Below, piece after piece: positions 11,241-22,955 of a stretch of 64,000 nt of DNA (positions are counted from its first letter, which is position 1; each line of letters opens with the position of its first letter). The position numbers and the translations under genes were made by a program. The DNA comes from Lotus japonicus (taxonomy: Eukaryota; Streptophyta; Magnoliopsida; Fabales; Fabaceae), in NCBI RefSeq assembly GCF_012489685.1, contig NC_080042.1:23512150-23576149 (forward strand). Direction: 5' to 3'. The notes below the pieces were generated by a model, which was not told where the DNA came from, ran no database searches, and was given only the letters and a program-made list of their open reading frames with translations.

Positions 11241-11952
11241 ATCGGATGGAGATGAGTCGGATGACTCGAGAAGTCATCATAAGATAATACAAATTTTATA
11301 TTTAATTGTCTTTTGTCGCAGAATCGACATTTACCTTAGGGTATTCTTTTTAGAGACAATAAGTTAGCTAGAACACGTGACGACGTGACGAGTGAGGTTG
11401 TAGACGTTGTTTGGCTAATCACGCTGCATTCATTCACACATTTCTGGGGTTAATACACGGCGGGAAGTCGGACCTCGATGGATTCCAAAATGGTCCTAAG
11501 ACCCGGATTTCCATATAAGAACACTACGGTGATTCTTAGTAGCAGACAGAAATGGCAGGCCTACGGGTATACTGTTGATATGACTACATTTTGTTTGGTG
11601 TAAGAGATGCCCGAGCAGAAATGGTCCCACTTTGGCCGGTGATAGGACTGACTCGTTGGTGTCCATCCTTCCGGATTGCATCTTGTTCCTCGTCATCTCA
11701 TTCATGCACCATGCATACTGATTTAGTTGCCGAGTGTGATTGATACTTGTTAATCTTATTTGATACATGTTAATTGTCATTATTTGTCATTCATATTCAT
11801 TGGAAGATATACAATTTATAATGCTATCACATACTTCTAAGCCTAAGTAGCTATCCCTTAAACTTTATCTACTGGGTGTATTACTTATGTAATTCTTTGG
11901 AGTTGACCCTCGCGCCTTCTGTGTGTGTTTTGGCGGACTACGCCTTTGTCAG

Positions 11953-12432
11953 ATGTCCATGGCGGATTGGTTCACGATGGTCCACCCTTCAGGGGGGACT
12001 AGGTTTTAGATGCTAGATCAGGAGATCCCCGGCTCATGGGTGGTCGATCCCGCTGGCCACAGAGCGATCTACTCGAGGAGAATAATGGAAGATCGTGTCG
12101 ACAGTCTGGGAAACTTGACGGAGGGAGTTCTAAGGCGTTACACTGTCAGCTTCAACCTGCCACCCGGCGTGCACTGCGGACCCGGTGTAGGAGTACCACC
12201 ACCACCACCGTCGTCTTCTGACGATGAGGACCCCTCGGAGGAGGAGCCTGTGGTAGGGACTCCATCGGACTCCAGCTCACCTACTGTTGTCGTTGCTAAT
12301 GACCTTGGTTCGGGTTCTGGACCCGTGAGGCCAGCACAGGAGCATGTTGCAGCAGCGAGAGGAGGGATGGTCGCAGACATTGACCTAGTCGTCCTGGATT
12401 CTGATTCGGATGATGATCACGCTAGCATGTAG
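11953..12432 (+). pseudogene. LTR-internal open frame of G1, 5' copy with a stop
   Basis: Left-LTR counterpart of the intact frame at 20371-20847. A TAG at 12007-12009 replaces a Glu codon; the rest is open from an ATG at 12010 to the same stop. It lies downstream of the LTR TATA box and upstream of the primer site, so it would sit in the leader of the genomic RNA. See the 3' copy for protein features. Confidence 0.5.
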
Positions 12433-12931
12433 TTGTGAGTGTTGGGGTGTACTCCTCTGGACAGGATTAGGGTAGGAGTAGAGTTATAACTCTGGTCTTC
12501 ATGTTCGTATTTTGGGGCAGGGTAGGTTTTTCGACCGTTAGCTTTTTGTGTGGTTTTCTTTATGGAAATCACAGAGAGTTGGTTGGATTAGGAGGTCTTA
12601 TTCAGGTCGTTTTGGGCTGACCTACTTTCATTTTGGAGGACTGTATTGCGAACACTTGACCTTTCACTTGGGTTTGTACATATTGCCCACGGGCACTACT
12701 TTCGGTTACTTCCCGTCACTAGAGGATACTCGTGACGTGGTTTACTACTTACAGTGGGGGCTGTAAATATATTGTACATTAGTTATGTTTTATCTTCCGC
12801 TAAAAAGTCTTTATTTCGACAAGTCGTTTAGTTTATTATTTAAACAAATCGAAAAAAAATATTCACGTTTTTCCGCTTTATTTTCTTTTTGGTTACTAAA
12901 GTGACGCTTCCGAAATCGGGGTGTTACATTG

Positions 12932-12943
12932 TGGTATCAGAGC
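12932..12943 (+). promoter_or_regulatory. G1 primer binding site
   Basis: TGGTATCAGAGC, three bases after the LTR end. It is complementary to the 3' end of plant initiator methionine tRNA, the usual primer of such elements. Confidence 0.9.
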
Positions 12944-13142
12944 TTGTCGAGTCTTTCGGGAGTCTTTGGGGAATAAGTCTTATGTGCTAGGTTGTGTGAC
13001 TCTCTGTAAAGAGTGAAAATTGATTGTCTGCTAAGCGATTTTTCGCTTAGAATTGATTGAAGTTATTGCTTAATCATATTGTATAGTTATGCCAGATACT
13101 ATCTTGTGATGAGTACTAAATGTTTATTTGACTAAGCATAGG

Positions 13143-16100
13143 ATGGTAAGCCCTGACCGAATGGCGAAGGCAATAACTACAATGATTGAGGCAATGATGA
13201 ACCAGGCTGCTGAGAACGCTTACAGACGCGCTGAGGAGGCTGCACGTGAGCAACCTCAACTGCTAATCGAGGCGTCCAAGTACCAGCATAGTGGATTGGA
13301 CCGAGCTGGAGCTGAAGGACCAGTGAGATTAGGTTCTCAGGAGTACCGGCAGTGGAAGCCATACCAGCATCCCGAGGGAAGAGACCCTATCCCAGGATCA
13401 CGCAAGTCAACGACCGCAACTATTTTCCAGGAGGCTGTGTCATGCTTCCGTTGTGGGAAACTTGGACACTACGCCTTTCAGTGCTCGGTGACTGGACCAA
13501 AATGCTGCAAGTGCAAGCGACGTGGACATTTGGTCTTGAACTGTAGGACGTTCCAGGCGGGACTGTCTGACAACAAGATGAAGGGCAAGTTTCCTGCCAT
13601 AGCTAGAGGGGCAAGGAAACAAGTGTCATGTTACAGATGTGGGGAAATTGGTCACTATGCTGATAAGTGCGAGGACAAAGGGAAGCGATGCTTCAATTGT
13701 AACCAACTAGGGCATCTCGGTAAGGAATGCAAGGCGCCCAAAGGTGAATCATCTGGAACTGCTCGAGGAAAGCGCCCTGCTGCTAAAGCAAGAGTTTACA
13801 CCATGGATGGTGAAGAGGCTGAAGGAGTTGACGGTCTGATCAGAGGAAATTGCGAGATTGACGGTAATCTTCTAACTGTACTTTTAAATTCCGGTGCAAC
13901 GCATTCGTTTATCTCGAGGGAATGTGTGAACAGATTGAAACTTCCTGTTACTGCTTTGAGCTTTGATCTTATTGTTACCACACCTGCTAAAACCCTACTA
14001 GCTAATGCTGCATGCATGTGCTGTCCGGTGACATATAGAGATAGAATCTTTCATGCTAACCTAGTATGCATAACTCTCAAGAACTTAGATGTTATCCTAG
14101 GAATGGATTGGTTATCTCATTATCATGGTCTTTTGGACTGCAACCGAAAGAAAGTGGTATTTCCTGACTCGGATCTTTTCGAGTATCTATCTGCCAACCA
14201 CATTAGTGTCTCTTTGAACGAAGGATCTCAAGAGTACTCTGTATTGCTAAACTTAGAGAGCAAAGGAAACCCGGAAGTGAACAATATTCCAGTTGTGAGA
14301 GACTTCACTAATGTTTTTCCTGACGATGTACCTGGATTGCCGTCTGTACGCGACGTCGAGTTTGCTATTGACATCGTACCGGGAACAGGGCCGATTTCGA
14401 TTTCACCATAATGTATGGCACCTGCAGAGCTAGTGGAATTGATGTCCCAGATAGAGGATCTTCTGTCGAAAGGATTCATTCGGCCAAGCGTTTCGCCTTG
14501 GGGAGCGCCAGTCTTATAGGTGAAGAAGAAGGATGGAAGATCTAGATTGTGTGTCGACTACCGACAACTTAACAAAGCAACCGTCAAGAATAGGTATCCG
14601 TTACCTAGAATTGATGACTTGATGGATCAACTTCGAGGAGCTGCGGTATTCTCAAAAATAGACCTGAAGTCAGGTTACCATCAGATCAGAGTAAAGACTG
14701 AGGATATCCAGAAGACGGCATTCCGAACTCGCTACGGACACTATGAACATTTAGTGATGCCATTTGGGGTGACAAATGCACCTGCTATTTTCATGGACTA
14801 CATGAACAGGACTTTTCATACTTTCTTAGATCGATTCGTCGTAGTATTTATTGACGACATTCTAATTTACTCAAAGGATGCTAAGGATCATGAGGAGCAC
14901 CTGCGTCAGGTTTTACAAGTGCTGAGGGAGAAGGAGTTGTATGCCAACCCTTCCAAGTGCGAATTTTGGCTGGAAGAAGTCAAATTCTTAGGTCACGTGA
15001 TCTCTAAAGAGGGTATAGTTGTGGACCCAGCAAAGGTAGAGACCGTGTTGAAATGGGAACAGCCAAGGACTGTGACTGAAATCAGAAGTTTTGTCGGTTT
15101 GGCGGGATATTATCGTCGTTTCATCGAGAACTTCGCCAAGATTGTTTGACCTTTGACTCAACTTACGAGGAAGGATCAACCTTTTGCATGGACCGAAGCG
15201 TGCGAAACTAGCTTCCAGACGATGAAGAAACGTTTGACGACGTCACCTGTACTCGTTCTGCCACAACCAGAGGAACCGTATGAGGTTTATTGTGATGCTT
15301 CGCATCAAGGTTTGGGATGTGTGCTGATGCAACATCGGAAAGTAGTGGCTTATGCTTCACGACAACTGAAGGTTCACGAGAGGAATTATCCAACTCATGA
15401 CTTAGAGCTAGCTGCTATAGTATTTTCACTGAAAATCTGGAGACATTACTTATATGGATGCACCTTTACCATATTCAGTGATCATAAGAGTCTGAAGTAC
15501 TTGTTTGAGCAGAAGGAACTGAACATGAGACAACGACGATGGATGGAATTTATCAAGGATTATGAATTTACTCTGCAGTATCATCCTGGAAAGGCTAATG
15601 TTGTTGCTGATGCCTTGAGCAGGAAGATGCATATCTCATCGATGATGGTTAAAGAGCTGCAACTGCTGGAACAATTTCGAGATTTGTGCTTAGATGTGAG
15701 ATCGTCCGAGGGAGAACTGAAGTTCGGTATGATCAGAATCGCCAATGGATTGATGGAAGAAATACGAGACCAACAGTTACAAGATGAATTTCTACTCGGG
15801 AAAAGGAATTTGGTAATTCAGGGTAAGGACCCAGAATTCAAGGTAGGAAGTGACAATATCCTGCAGTGTAAGGATAGAGTTTGCGTACCTAACAACCCTG
15901 ATTTGAGGAGGTTGATTATGGACGAAGGTCACAAGAGCAAGTTGAGCACTCATCCTGGAATGAAAAAGATGTACCAAGACTTGAAGATGAATTTTTGGTG
16001 GCCAGGAATGAAAAGACAAGTGGCTGAGTATGTAGCTGCGTGTTTAACATGTCAGAAAGCTAAGGTGGAACATTAGAAACTTTCGGGTATGCTACAAAGT

Positions 16101-17179
16101 TTGGATGTGTCAGAATGGAAATGGGATAGTATATCGATGGATTTTGTCGTGGCTTTGCCAAGAACTCAGAAGGGATATGATTCGATTTGGGTAATAGTGG
16201 ATCGATTGACCAAGTCGGCTCACTTTATACCTGTGAGAACTACCTACAACGTGGAGAAACTGTCGGAGATTTACATAGCTGAGATTGTACGCCTTCATGG
16301 GGTACCGACTAGTATTGTTTCCGATCGAGACCCAAAGTTTACTTCACATTTTTGGGGAGCTCTTCAGGAGGCATTGGAACAAGGCTGAGATTAAGTTCTG
16401 CTTATCATCCACAGACTAATGGACAGACTGAGAGAACTATCGAATCATTGGAAGACTTACTACGCGCTTGCGTATTAGACAACAAGGGCAGTTGGGATGA
16501 TCTACTACCATTGATTGAGTTCACTTACAACAACAGTTTTCATACGAGCATAGGTATGGCACCGTATGAAGCTTTGTATGGCCGCAAGTGTAGAACACCT
16601 TTGTGTTGGTATCAAGATGGAGAGAATTTGTTAGTTGGACCAGAATTTCTGCAACAGACAACTGAGAAGATCAAACAGATCAGAGAGAAAATGAAGACTT
16701 CTCAAAGTAGACAAAAAAGTTATGCCGATCAAAGGCGCAGAACTCTAGAATTTGAAGAAGGAGACCATGTATTTCTGCGAGTTACACAGACTACGGGAGT
16801 TGGACGAGCGATTAAGTCAAGGAAGCTTATGCCAAAGTTCATTGGACCTTATCAAATTACCCGTCGAGTAGGACCAATTGCTTATCAGATTGCACTACCA
16901 CCATTTCTATCAAACATTCACGATGTATTTCATGTATCACAACTGAGGAAGTATATTGCGGATCCGACGCATGTTATCGAACTTGATGACATCGAGTTGA
17001 AGGATGACCTGTCATTCGAGACGCCGCCAATTAGCATTGGTGATACAAGGATAAAACAGTTGAGGGGAAAAGAGATTGTGTTGGTGAAAGTCATTTGGAA
17101 CAAGGACACTAGTGATGCGACATGGGAGCTGAAGGAAAAGATCAAGGAACAATATCCGGAACTTTTTGCTGAACCTTAA
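13143..17179 (+). pseudogene. G1 gag-pol polyprotein, inactive
   Basis: One original frame from ATG 13143 (the frame also runs a few codons upstream). The gag is shortened: a charged N-terminal helix is followed at once by four CX2CX4HX4C zinc knuckles (13441-13731), with no room for the usual retrotransposon gag domain. The protease motif near 13885 reads LLNSGATHSFI, with Asn in place of the catalytic Asp. Reverse transcriptase spans about 14430-15060 with FIDD near 14855. RNase H follows (15280-15640), then the integrase HHCC finger (15930-16060), the integrase core and a chromodomain-like end (about 16990-17170). Stops are at 14409-14411, 14517-14519, 15147-15149 and 16074-16076. A missing G near 16375 shifts the frame. 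Each lesion looks like a single-base event, so the copy was probably coding when it inserted, apart from the gag loss. Confidence 0.93.
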
Positions 17180-17200
17180 GTTTCGAGGTCGAAACTTTCT

Positions 17201-17216
17201 TTTTGGAGGGTAGTAA
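17201..17216 (+). promoter_or_regulatory. G1 polypurine tract region
   Basis: TTTTGGAGGGTAGTAA directly before the 3' LTR. The GGAGGGTAGTAATG context is typical for Tekay-like elements. Confidence 0.7.
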
Positions 17217-20200
17217 TGTGAGACCCAAGTTTTTAAGCTTAGAATAAACCGAATAAAATTCCTATTCACGATTTGTTTCGATGTAACGTGAAGGAAAACC
17301 TGAACAAGTGTTTATCAAATGGAATAAATTTATGAAGGAGAAAGTTCAGGAAAAGGCCAAGAATAGTATTAAAGTCGATATAAGTTATAGCGCAAGTAGT
17401 ATTCGCTTATATCTAGGACAAGAACGTTAGTAAACGACTAATTTGCACTTAAAGACACGATGGAGACTAATTCCAAAAATCTTCAGAGAAATGTTATAAC
17501 TTCTCTTAATCTTTCCATGACAAGCATTTCGATACGAAACCCTGGAATGTACGAACGTCCGATTCTAGTTCTCGGAGGTTTGCCGAAACTAAACCCCTTA
17601 TAACTCAAGAAACTTAAAATAAACGGTCGATGAATACTTTTTCTATTCGGAGCTTCAAACGAAGATTCCACACGCGTAAGCCTATTTCTTTCGAGGTTTC
17701 TAATCTTTCTTCAGAAAGAAGATTTCTCATCCGACGTCAATTGCAAAAAGTAGTTTTTCGGGTAAAATCGATTTACACCGACTTTGGATCGTTTGTCTTA
17801 AATCCAAGAAACCTATTCTGAGTTTTGGAATTATGTCGCCAGAACCTATCTTAGAAATCACAGAGGCTGGCACAGGAAAAATCGGAATCGCGAAATTTTC
17901 ATTTTTCCGCATTTTCCATAACTATAAATAGCTTGAAAAAAATCAAAAAAAATTCTCCAACACCATAGCCAAACCCGCGAGCTTGAGGAAGGAAGGGGAG
18001 GAAGAGATTTTCGCCGTTTCTTGCCTGATCGCTGCACCGTTTGTTGCTACTCGAAGACATCGAGGTATAGATGCTATTTCTCACTTCTGATCGTCAATTC
18101 TGTCGTTTTTCTCTATGTCTTTCTGTGCTCAAAGTTTTGAGCTTTTTGTAAAACTGTCCAAATAACTCGATTTCTCTGACTAAACTTATTCCCTGCATGC
18201 CCAAGAGCATGTTTAGCAGATTACATTTTGCCGAATCTCGCCGAATTGCCGCCGAGTTTCAATTCTGCTCGAAAAAACCATTTTTGGCCAAAGCTTCGTC
18301 CTTTAGACTTAAAACTCTCGACTGAGCTTAGCGCCAGTAGGATTAGTTTTCATAAACGTCGTTGGTGACGTCCCCATCAAATTTTTTTTTCGAAATTCCA
18401 ATTTTGAAATTCCGAGCTAAAAACACTGACCAAAATACCCCTGCGACAGTTTTCGATCCGATAATTTTTCCAAGCTTTAATTCGCCTTAGTTACGACTAA
18501 TCATAGCCTAGGAACCAAGTTTGATCGAAGAAAAATCGGCGCACACAATTAGTGTGTGTGGCCGAGAGCACCTCCAAGGGGGGAGGAAAAATTCTTTTTT
18601 CGAAAGCTTGTCTTATCGCGTTAGATTATCGTACTTCGGAGTTTATGATGCTTTGTGTAACTTTAGTAATTGTTGTCTGCTGAGTTTCTGACCGATTGTG
18701 ATTAAATTCTGTGGTTTTTGCTCTAAGGTTCGTTTGAGGAATTCCAAGGAGCGGAAGGAGGAGATTGTGAAGGAACGCTTCAGGATCACACTGGAGGAGC
18801 TACAGGTGAGGGCTACTCACTGAATACTAGATAATGCTTTAGGTGTCGACGAATTCGACTTGATTTATTGTTTATGCACTTGATTGTGATTGACTGGGAA
18901 ATGTTTTCTGAGGCTTCGGCAGACAATGATAATCACTTATCGCTGGATTTGTTTTTGATATTGATTCACATGCTATGTGCTAAATGGTTAATCTAGGATG
19001 TGTTGATATTGATTTACATGCTATGTGCTAAATGATTAATCTAGGATGTGTTGATATATGTGTCATGACTGTTGGATTGTGTTACTTGATTATGAAATTA
19101 CACATATATCTGTTGTACGTCAGAGAGGATAAACGGGCAGTTATGCCAGAACTTATCATTAGATTTTGGGAAAGTTTGACAGGACGGACCGAGGTTCGGG
19201 CCCTTAACAATATTTTAGTGGATCGAGACCTTCTCTGGGAGTTACTTGAGATTATGGGATCTTTCAAACTCATAAGATTAGAGATAAAACTAAATGAAAA
19301 CTATTTCACAAGGAAAATTCATAAGACATTAAACAACCTCTGAACCCTTTAAATAATGATAACAATCTCAGATGAAAGCTTAGGGTTTGAATATTAGCTT
19401 TGGAAAATGAGAAGTGTCGCCGAATCCAAGATTTAGAGAAACTAATAAGTTTCTGAGTATTTTAATACTCTTTTGCTCGATGAGCAATTTTGTTGTTTGG
19501 CTATCTAAAAGATAAGCCGGGAAACTAATAAGTTTCTGAGTATTTTATACTCTTTGCTCGATGAACAGTTTATTTATTCGACTATCTAAAAGATAAGTCG
19601 GGGAACTATAAGTTTCCAAGTACATTGTTACTCTTTGCTCGCTGAGCAGTTTTTGACCATCGGATGGAGATGAGTCGGATGACTCAAGAAGTCATCATGA
19701 GATAATACAATTTTTATATTTAATTGTCTTTTGTCGCAGAATCGACATTTACCTTAGGGTATTCTTTTTAGAGACAATAAGTTAGCTAGAACACGTGACG
19801 ACGTGACGAGTGAGGTCGTAGACGTTGTTTGGCTAATCACGCTGCATTCATTCACACATTTCTGGGGTTAATACACGGCGGGAAGTCGGACCTCGATGGA
19901 TTCCAAAATGGTCCTAAGACCCGGATTTCCATATAAGAACACTACGGTGATTCTTAGTAGCAGACAGAAATGGCAGGCCTACGGGTATACTGTTGATCTG
20001 ACTACATTTTGTTTGGTGTAAGAGATGCCCGAGCAGAAATGGTCCCACTTTGGCCGGTGATAGGACTGACTCGTTGGTGTCCATCCTTCCGGATTGCATC
20101 TTGTTCCTCGTCATCTCATTCATGCACCATGCATACTGATTTAGTTGCCGAGTTTGATTGATACTTGTTAATCTTATTTGATACATGTTAATTGTCATTA

Positions 20201-21343
20201 TTTGTCATTCATATTCATTGGAAGATATACAATTTATAATGCTATCACATACTTCTAAGCCTAAGTAGCTATCCCTTAAACTTTATCTACTGGGTGTATT
20301 ACTTATGTAATTCTTTGGAGTTGACCCTCGCGCCTTCTGTGTGTGTTTTGGCGGACTACGCCTTTGTCAGATGTCCATGGCGGATTGGTTCACGATGGTC
20401 CACCCTTCAGGGGGGACTAGGTTTGAGATGCTAGATCAGGAGATCCCCGGCTCATGGGTGGTCGACCCCGCTGGCCACAGAGCGATCTACTCGAGGAGAA
20501 TAATGGAAGATCATGTCGACAGTCTGGGAAACTTGACGGAGGGAGTTCTGAGGCGTTACACTGTCAGCTTCAACCTGCCACCCGGCGTGCACTGCGGACC
20601 CGGTGTAGGAGTACCACCACCACCATCGTCTTCTGACGATGAGGACCCCTCGGAGGAGGAGCCTGTGGGAGGGACTCCATCGGACTCCAGCTCACCTACT
20701 GTTGTCGTTGCTGATGACCTTTTTTTGGGTTCTGGACCCGTGAGGCCAGCACAGGAGCATGTTGCAGCAGCGAGAGGAGGGATGGTCGCAGACATTGACC
20801 TAGTCGTCCTGGATTCTGATTCGGACGATGATCACGCTAGCATGTAGTTGTGAGTGCTGGGGTGTACTCCTCTGGACAGGATTAGGGTAGGAGTAGAGTT
20901 ATAGCTCTGGTCTTCATGTTCGTATTTTGGGGCAGGGTAGGTTTCCCGACCGTTAGCTTTTTGTGCGGTTTTCTTTATGGAAATCACAGAGAGTTGGTTG
21001 GACTAGGAGGTCTTATTCAGGTCGTTTTGGGCTGACCTACTTTCATTTTGGAGGACTGTATTGCGAACACTTGACCTTTCACTTGGGTTTGTACATATTT
21101 CCCACGGGCACTACCTTCGGTTACTTCCCGTCACTGGAGGATACTCGTGACGTGGTTTACTACTTACAGTGGGGGCTGTAAATATATTGTACATTAGTTA
21201 TGTTTTATCTTCCGCTAAAGAGTCTCTATTTCGACAAGTCGTTAAGTTTATTATTTAAACTAATCGAAAAAAAATATTCACGTTTTTCCGCTTTATTTTC
21301 TTTTTGGTTACTAAAGTGACGCTACCGAAATCGGGGTGTTACA
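17217..21343 (+). repeat. G1 3' LTR (4127 bp)
   Basis: Same organisation as the 5' LTR with scattered substitutions and small indels: TATA box at 17923-17930, possible exon at 18728-18805, tandem blocks at about 18955-19060 and 19440-19655, and an open frame at 20371-20847. It ends GGTGTTACA before the TCTAT duplication. Confidence 0.93.
20371..20847 (+). CDS. LTR-internal open frame of G1, 3' copy (158 aa), function unknown
   Basis: An intact frame inside the LTR, from ATG 20371. The first half has mixed, globular-looking composition (MADWFTMVHP, then IPGSWVVDPAGH and VLRRYTVSFNLPPGV). Then comes a Gly/Pro hinge, two acidic Ser-Asp-Glu runs (SSSDDEDPSEEE and, at the C-terminus, DSDSDDDHASM) and an Ala/Arg patch between them. 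It is too ordered for random LTR sequence. It could be a captured gene piece or an extra frame in the leader. I do not recognise the family. The 5' LTR copy has a stop. No splice or expression evidence is available. Confidence 0.45.
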   Translation: MSMADWFTMVHPSGGTRFEMLDQEIPGSWVVDPAGHRAIYSRRIMEDHVDSLGNLTEGVLRRYTVSFNLPPGVHCGPGVGVPPPPSSSDDEDPSEEEPVGGTPSDSSSPTVVVADDLFLGSGPVRPAQEHVAAARGGMVADIDLVVLDSDSDDDHASM

Positions 21344-21731
21344 TCTATGCTCTTAATCCAGTAACAACTAACATGATTAAGGTCTGACCTCTTAATCAAT
21401 AACAAATAATATGATTAAGGTCCATCCTCTTAATCAAATAGCAAGTAATATGATCAAGGTCCATCCTCTTAATCAAATAAGAAATAATATGAGTAAGGTC
21501 CATCCACTTAATCAAATAGCAAAGAATAGGATTAAGGTCCAGCCACATTAATTCACAAGCAAATAATAGGATTAAGGTCCATCCTCTTTAATCCAATAGC
21601 AAACAGTATGATTAAGGTCCTACCACTTAATCAAGCAATAAATAATATGCATAAGGACAAAAGATCCTCATTATTCCCAAGTCCTTTTTTCTGAGAAAGC
21701 ATCGATCCTCCACGTCAGCAGTAACTAAGAC
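21344..21731 (-). mobile_element. G0 LTR fragment, second segment
   Basis: Continues 7847-8797 after the G1 insertion, starting with the duplicated TCTAT. It is mostly minisatellite (separate entry), then about 75 bp of single-copy sequence up to the C1 LTR at 21732. Where G0 ends is unknown because C1 and its own insertions fill the rest of the window. Confidence 0.5.
21349..21660. repeat. Minisatellite, 38-39 bp unit, about 8 copies
   Basis: Degenerate units of the form ATTAAGGTCCATCCTCTTAA followed by TCAAATAGCAAATAATATG. One further degenerate unit and a half lie at about 8740-8797, left of G1. The array was therefore a single block split by the G1 insertion. The units abut without unique spacers. 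Confidence 0.85.
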
Positions 21732-22941
21732 TAAAGGTATGAAAAACGGTAGAAGGGGGGGGGGGTTTGAATAACGTTTTCAAGATAAAACTTCCACCTT
21801 AAAGATTTTAACAAATCTTTTCGAGAACAAAGTGCTAAAGATGAGAGATAGAAAAGCACACAAGGATTTTATCCTGGTTCACTTGATAAATCACTCAAGC
21901 TACTCCAGTCCACCCGTTAAGGTGATTTTTTCCTTCTTAGAATGAAGGCAATCCACTAATCAGGTATGTGTTACAACTACACTTGAAACCTACAAGTGAC
22001 TAACAATACACTGACTTAGCTCACACTAAGATTCACTCTCTTAGTCTTCTCTAGGATCCGATCAACCTTGATCTCCTAAAGGAAAACTATACAACTGTAT
22101 ATGAAGTTCTTGTTTACAAAGAAAGTGCTTCTAAAAAGCTTATAGTAAACACAATGAAATTCAGGATGAAAGAAAGCTTAGAAGGATTTGAATATTTCTT
22201 GCGCGTGTGTGAATGCTTCTAGCCGCTTCTTTCAATCTTCAGCCTCTACTTATACTCCAAGGATTAGGGTTGAGCGTTGCATGGGAAATGCTACCGTTGG
22301 AGGGCAGTTCTGGAAAATCCAGCTTCTGCTGTGTCTGAGACTGTTAGGTAGGTCGTCAGGAAGGTACAGTTGCTTTTGTACTTGGATAGCGACTTGACCT
22401 TTAAACCTAGGAGACTTCTGATCAGGGGATGCTTCATATTGGAACTTGTGAAGCCGGTTGATCAGAGTCAGAGGGAAAGCCCAGATCCTCTGACCATTGT
22501 TTCTTCTGATTCTGAACTCAGAGGGAAGAACATGGTCTTCAGAGTATCTTGCTTCTGGACAACAGAATTTCACTAATCAGCTTCTGGATCTTTAGAGTCT
22601 TCTACACCATCAGAATATCTGAGCCTTCAGTGTTTCTTGGTTATCAGACTTTCTGGATCTTCAGAGCTTCTAGTGACTGAGTCCACATCAGAGTTTGTAT
22701 AACTTCAGAACTTCTGAAGCTTTTCCACTGTTCATACTGAACATGGTGAATGCGAAAGCGTTGCTTGGGTCACTCTTAAAGCACAGTGCTTCTGATTGGT
22801 GTGAGAATGAATAGAGGTCAGAGCCTGTAAATAGCACACTCAGAAAAACACGTTAGAGTACCACAATTGTTCATATCAAAAGGTTAACTTGTAATCATCA
22901 AAACATAGAGTTGTACTACTAGATCAAAACTTGATCTTACA
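21732..22941 (-). repeat. C1 3' LTR (1210 bp), mosaic
   Basis: Ends TCTTACA at 22941, next to the polypurine tract. The parts at about 21732-22240 and 22770-22941 carry the variants of the C1 partner LTR, including an 11-G run. The part at about 22260-22750 is almost identical to the C2 LTR instead. TCAGA/TCTGA palindromic motifs fill about 22420-22720. Confidence 0.92.
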
Positions 22942-22955
22942 ATCTCCCCCTTTTT
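22942..22955 (-). promoter_or_regulatory. C1 polypurine tract
   Basis: Minus-strand AAAAAGGGGGAGAT directly before the 3' LTR. Additional minus-strand GGGGGAG motifs lie near 23105, 23422 and 23486, again a Sirevirus-like cluster. Confidence 0.88.

Larger units (their letters stand above)
8798..12928 (+). repeat. G1 5' LTR (4131 bp)
   Basis: Begins TGTGAGACCC and ends GGTGTTACA. A TATA box (TATAAATA, 9505-9512) lies only about 700 bp in, so about 3.4 kb of R and U5 would form the transcript leader. The leader contains a possible 78-bp exon (10310-10387), a near-50-bp tandem duplication (10538-10640), three imperfect repeats of about 80 bp (11025-11240) and an open frame (11953-12432). Confidence 0.93.
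8798..21343 (+). mobile_element. Tekay/Del-like gypsy chromovirus G1, complete with target duplication
   Basis: Two long LTRs (8798-12928 and 17217-21343, 4131 and 4127 bp) flank a 4.3 kb interior. The 5-bp TCTAT is duplicated at 8793-8797 and 21344-21348. Primer site, gag zinc knuckles, protease, reverse transcriptase, RNase H, integrase and a C-terminal chromodomain-like region occur in the Ty3/gypsy order. The interior is decayed (five stops or shifts) and the gag is short, so the copy is inactive. Confidence 0.93.

Noticed and set aside
21349..21660. CRISPR-like array
   Set aside because: Contiguous degenerate 38-39 bp units without unique spacers in a plant LTR: a minisatellite.
21661..22573. 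Frames of 60-113 codons on both strands in the C-family LTRs (for example 22250-22573, 41908-42249, 61661-62002)
   Set aside because: They repeat because the LTRs repeat; they are read in palindrome-rich U3 and R sequence, and the frames break in C1 right and C3.
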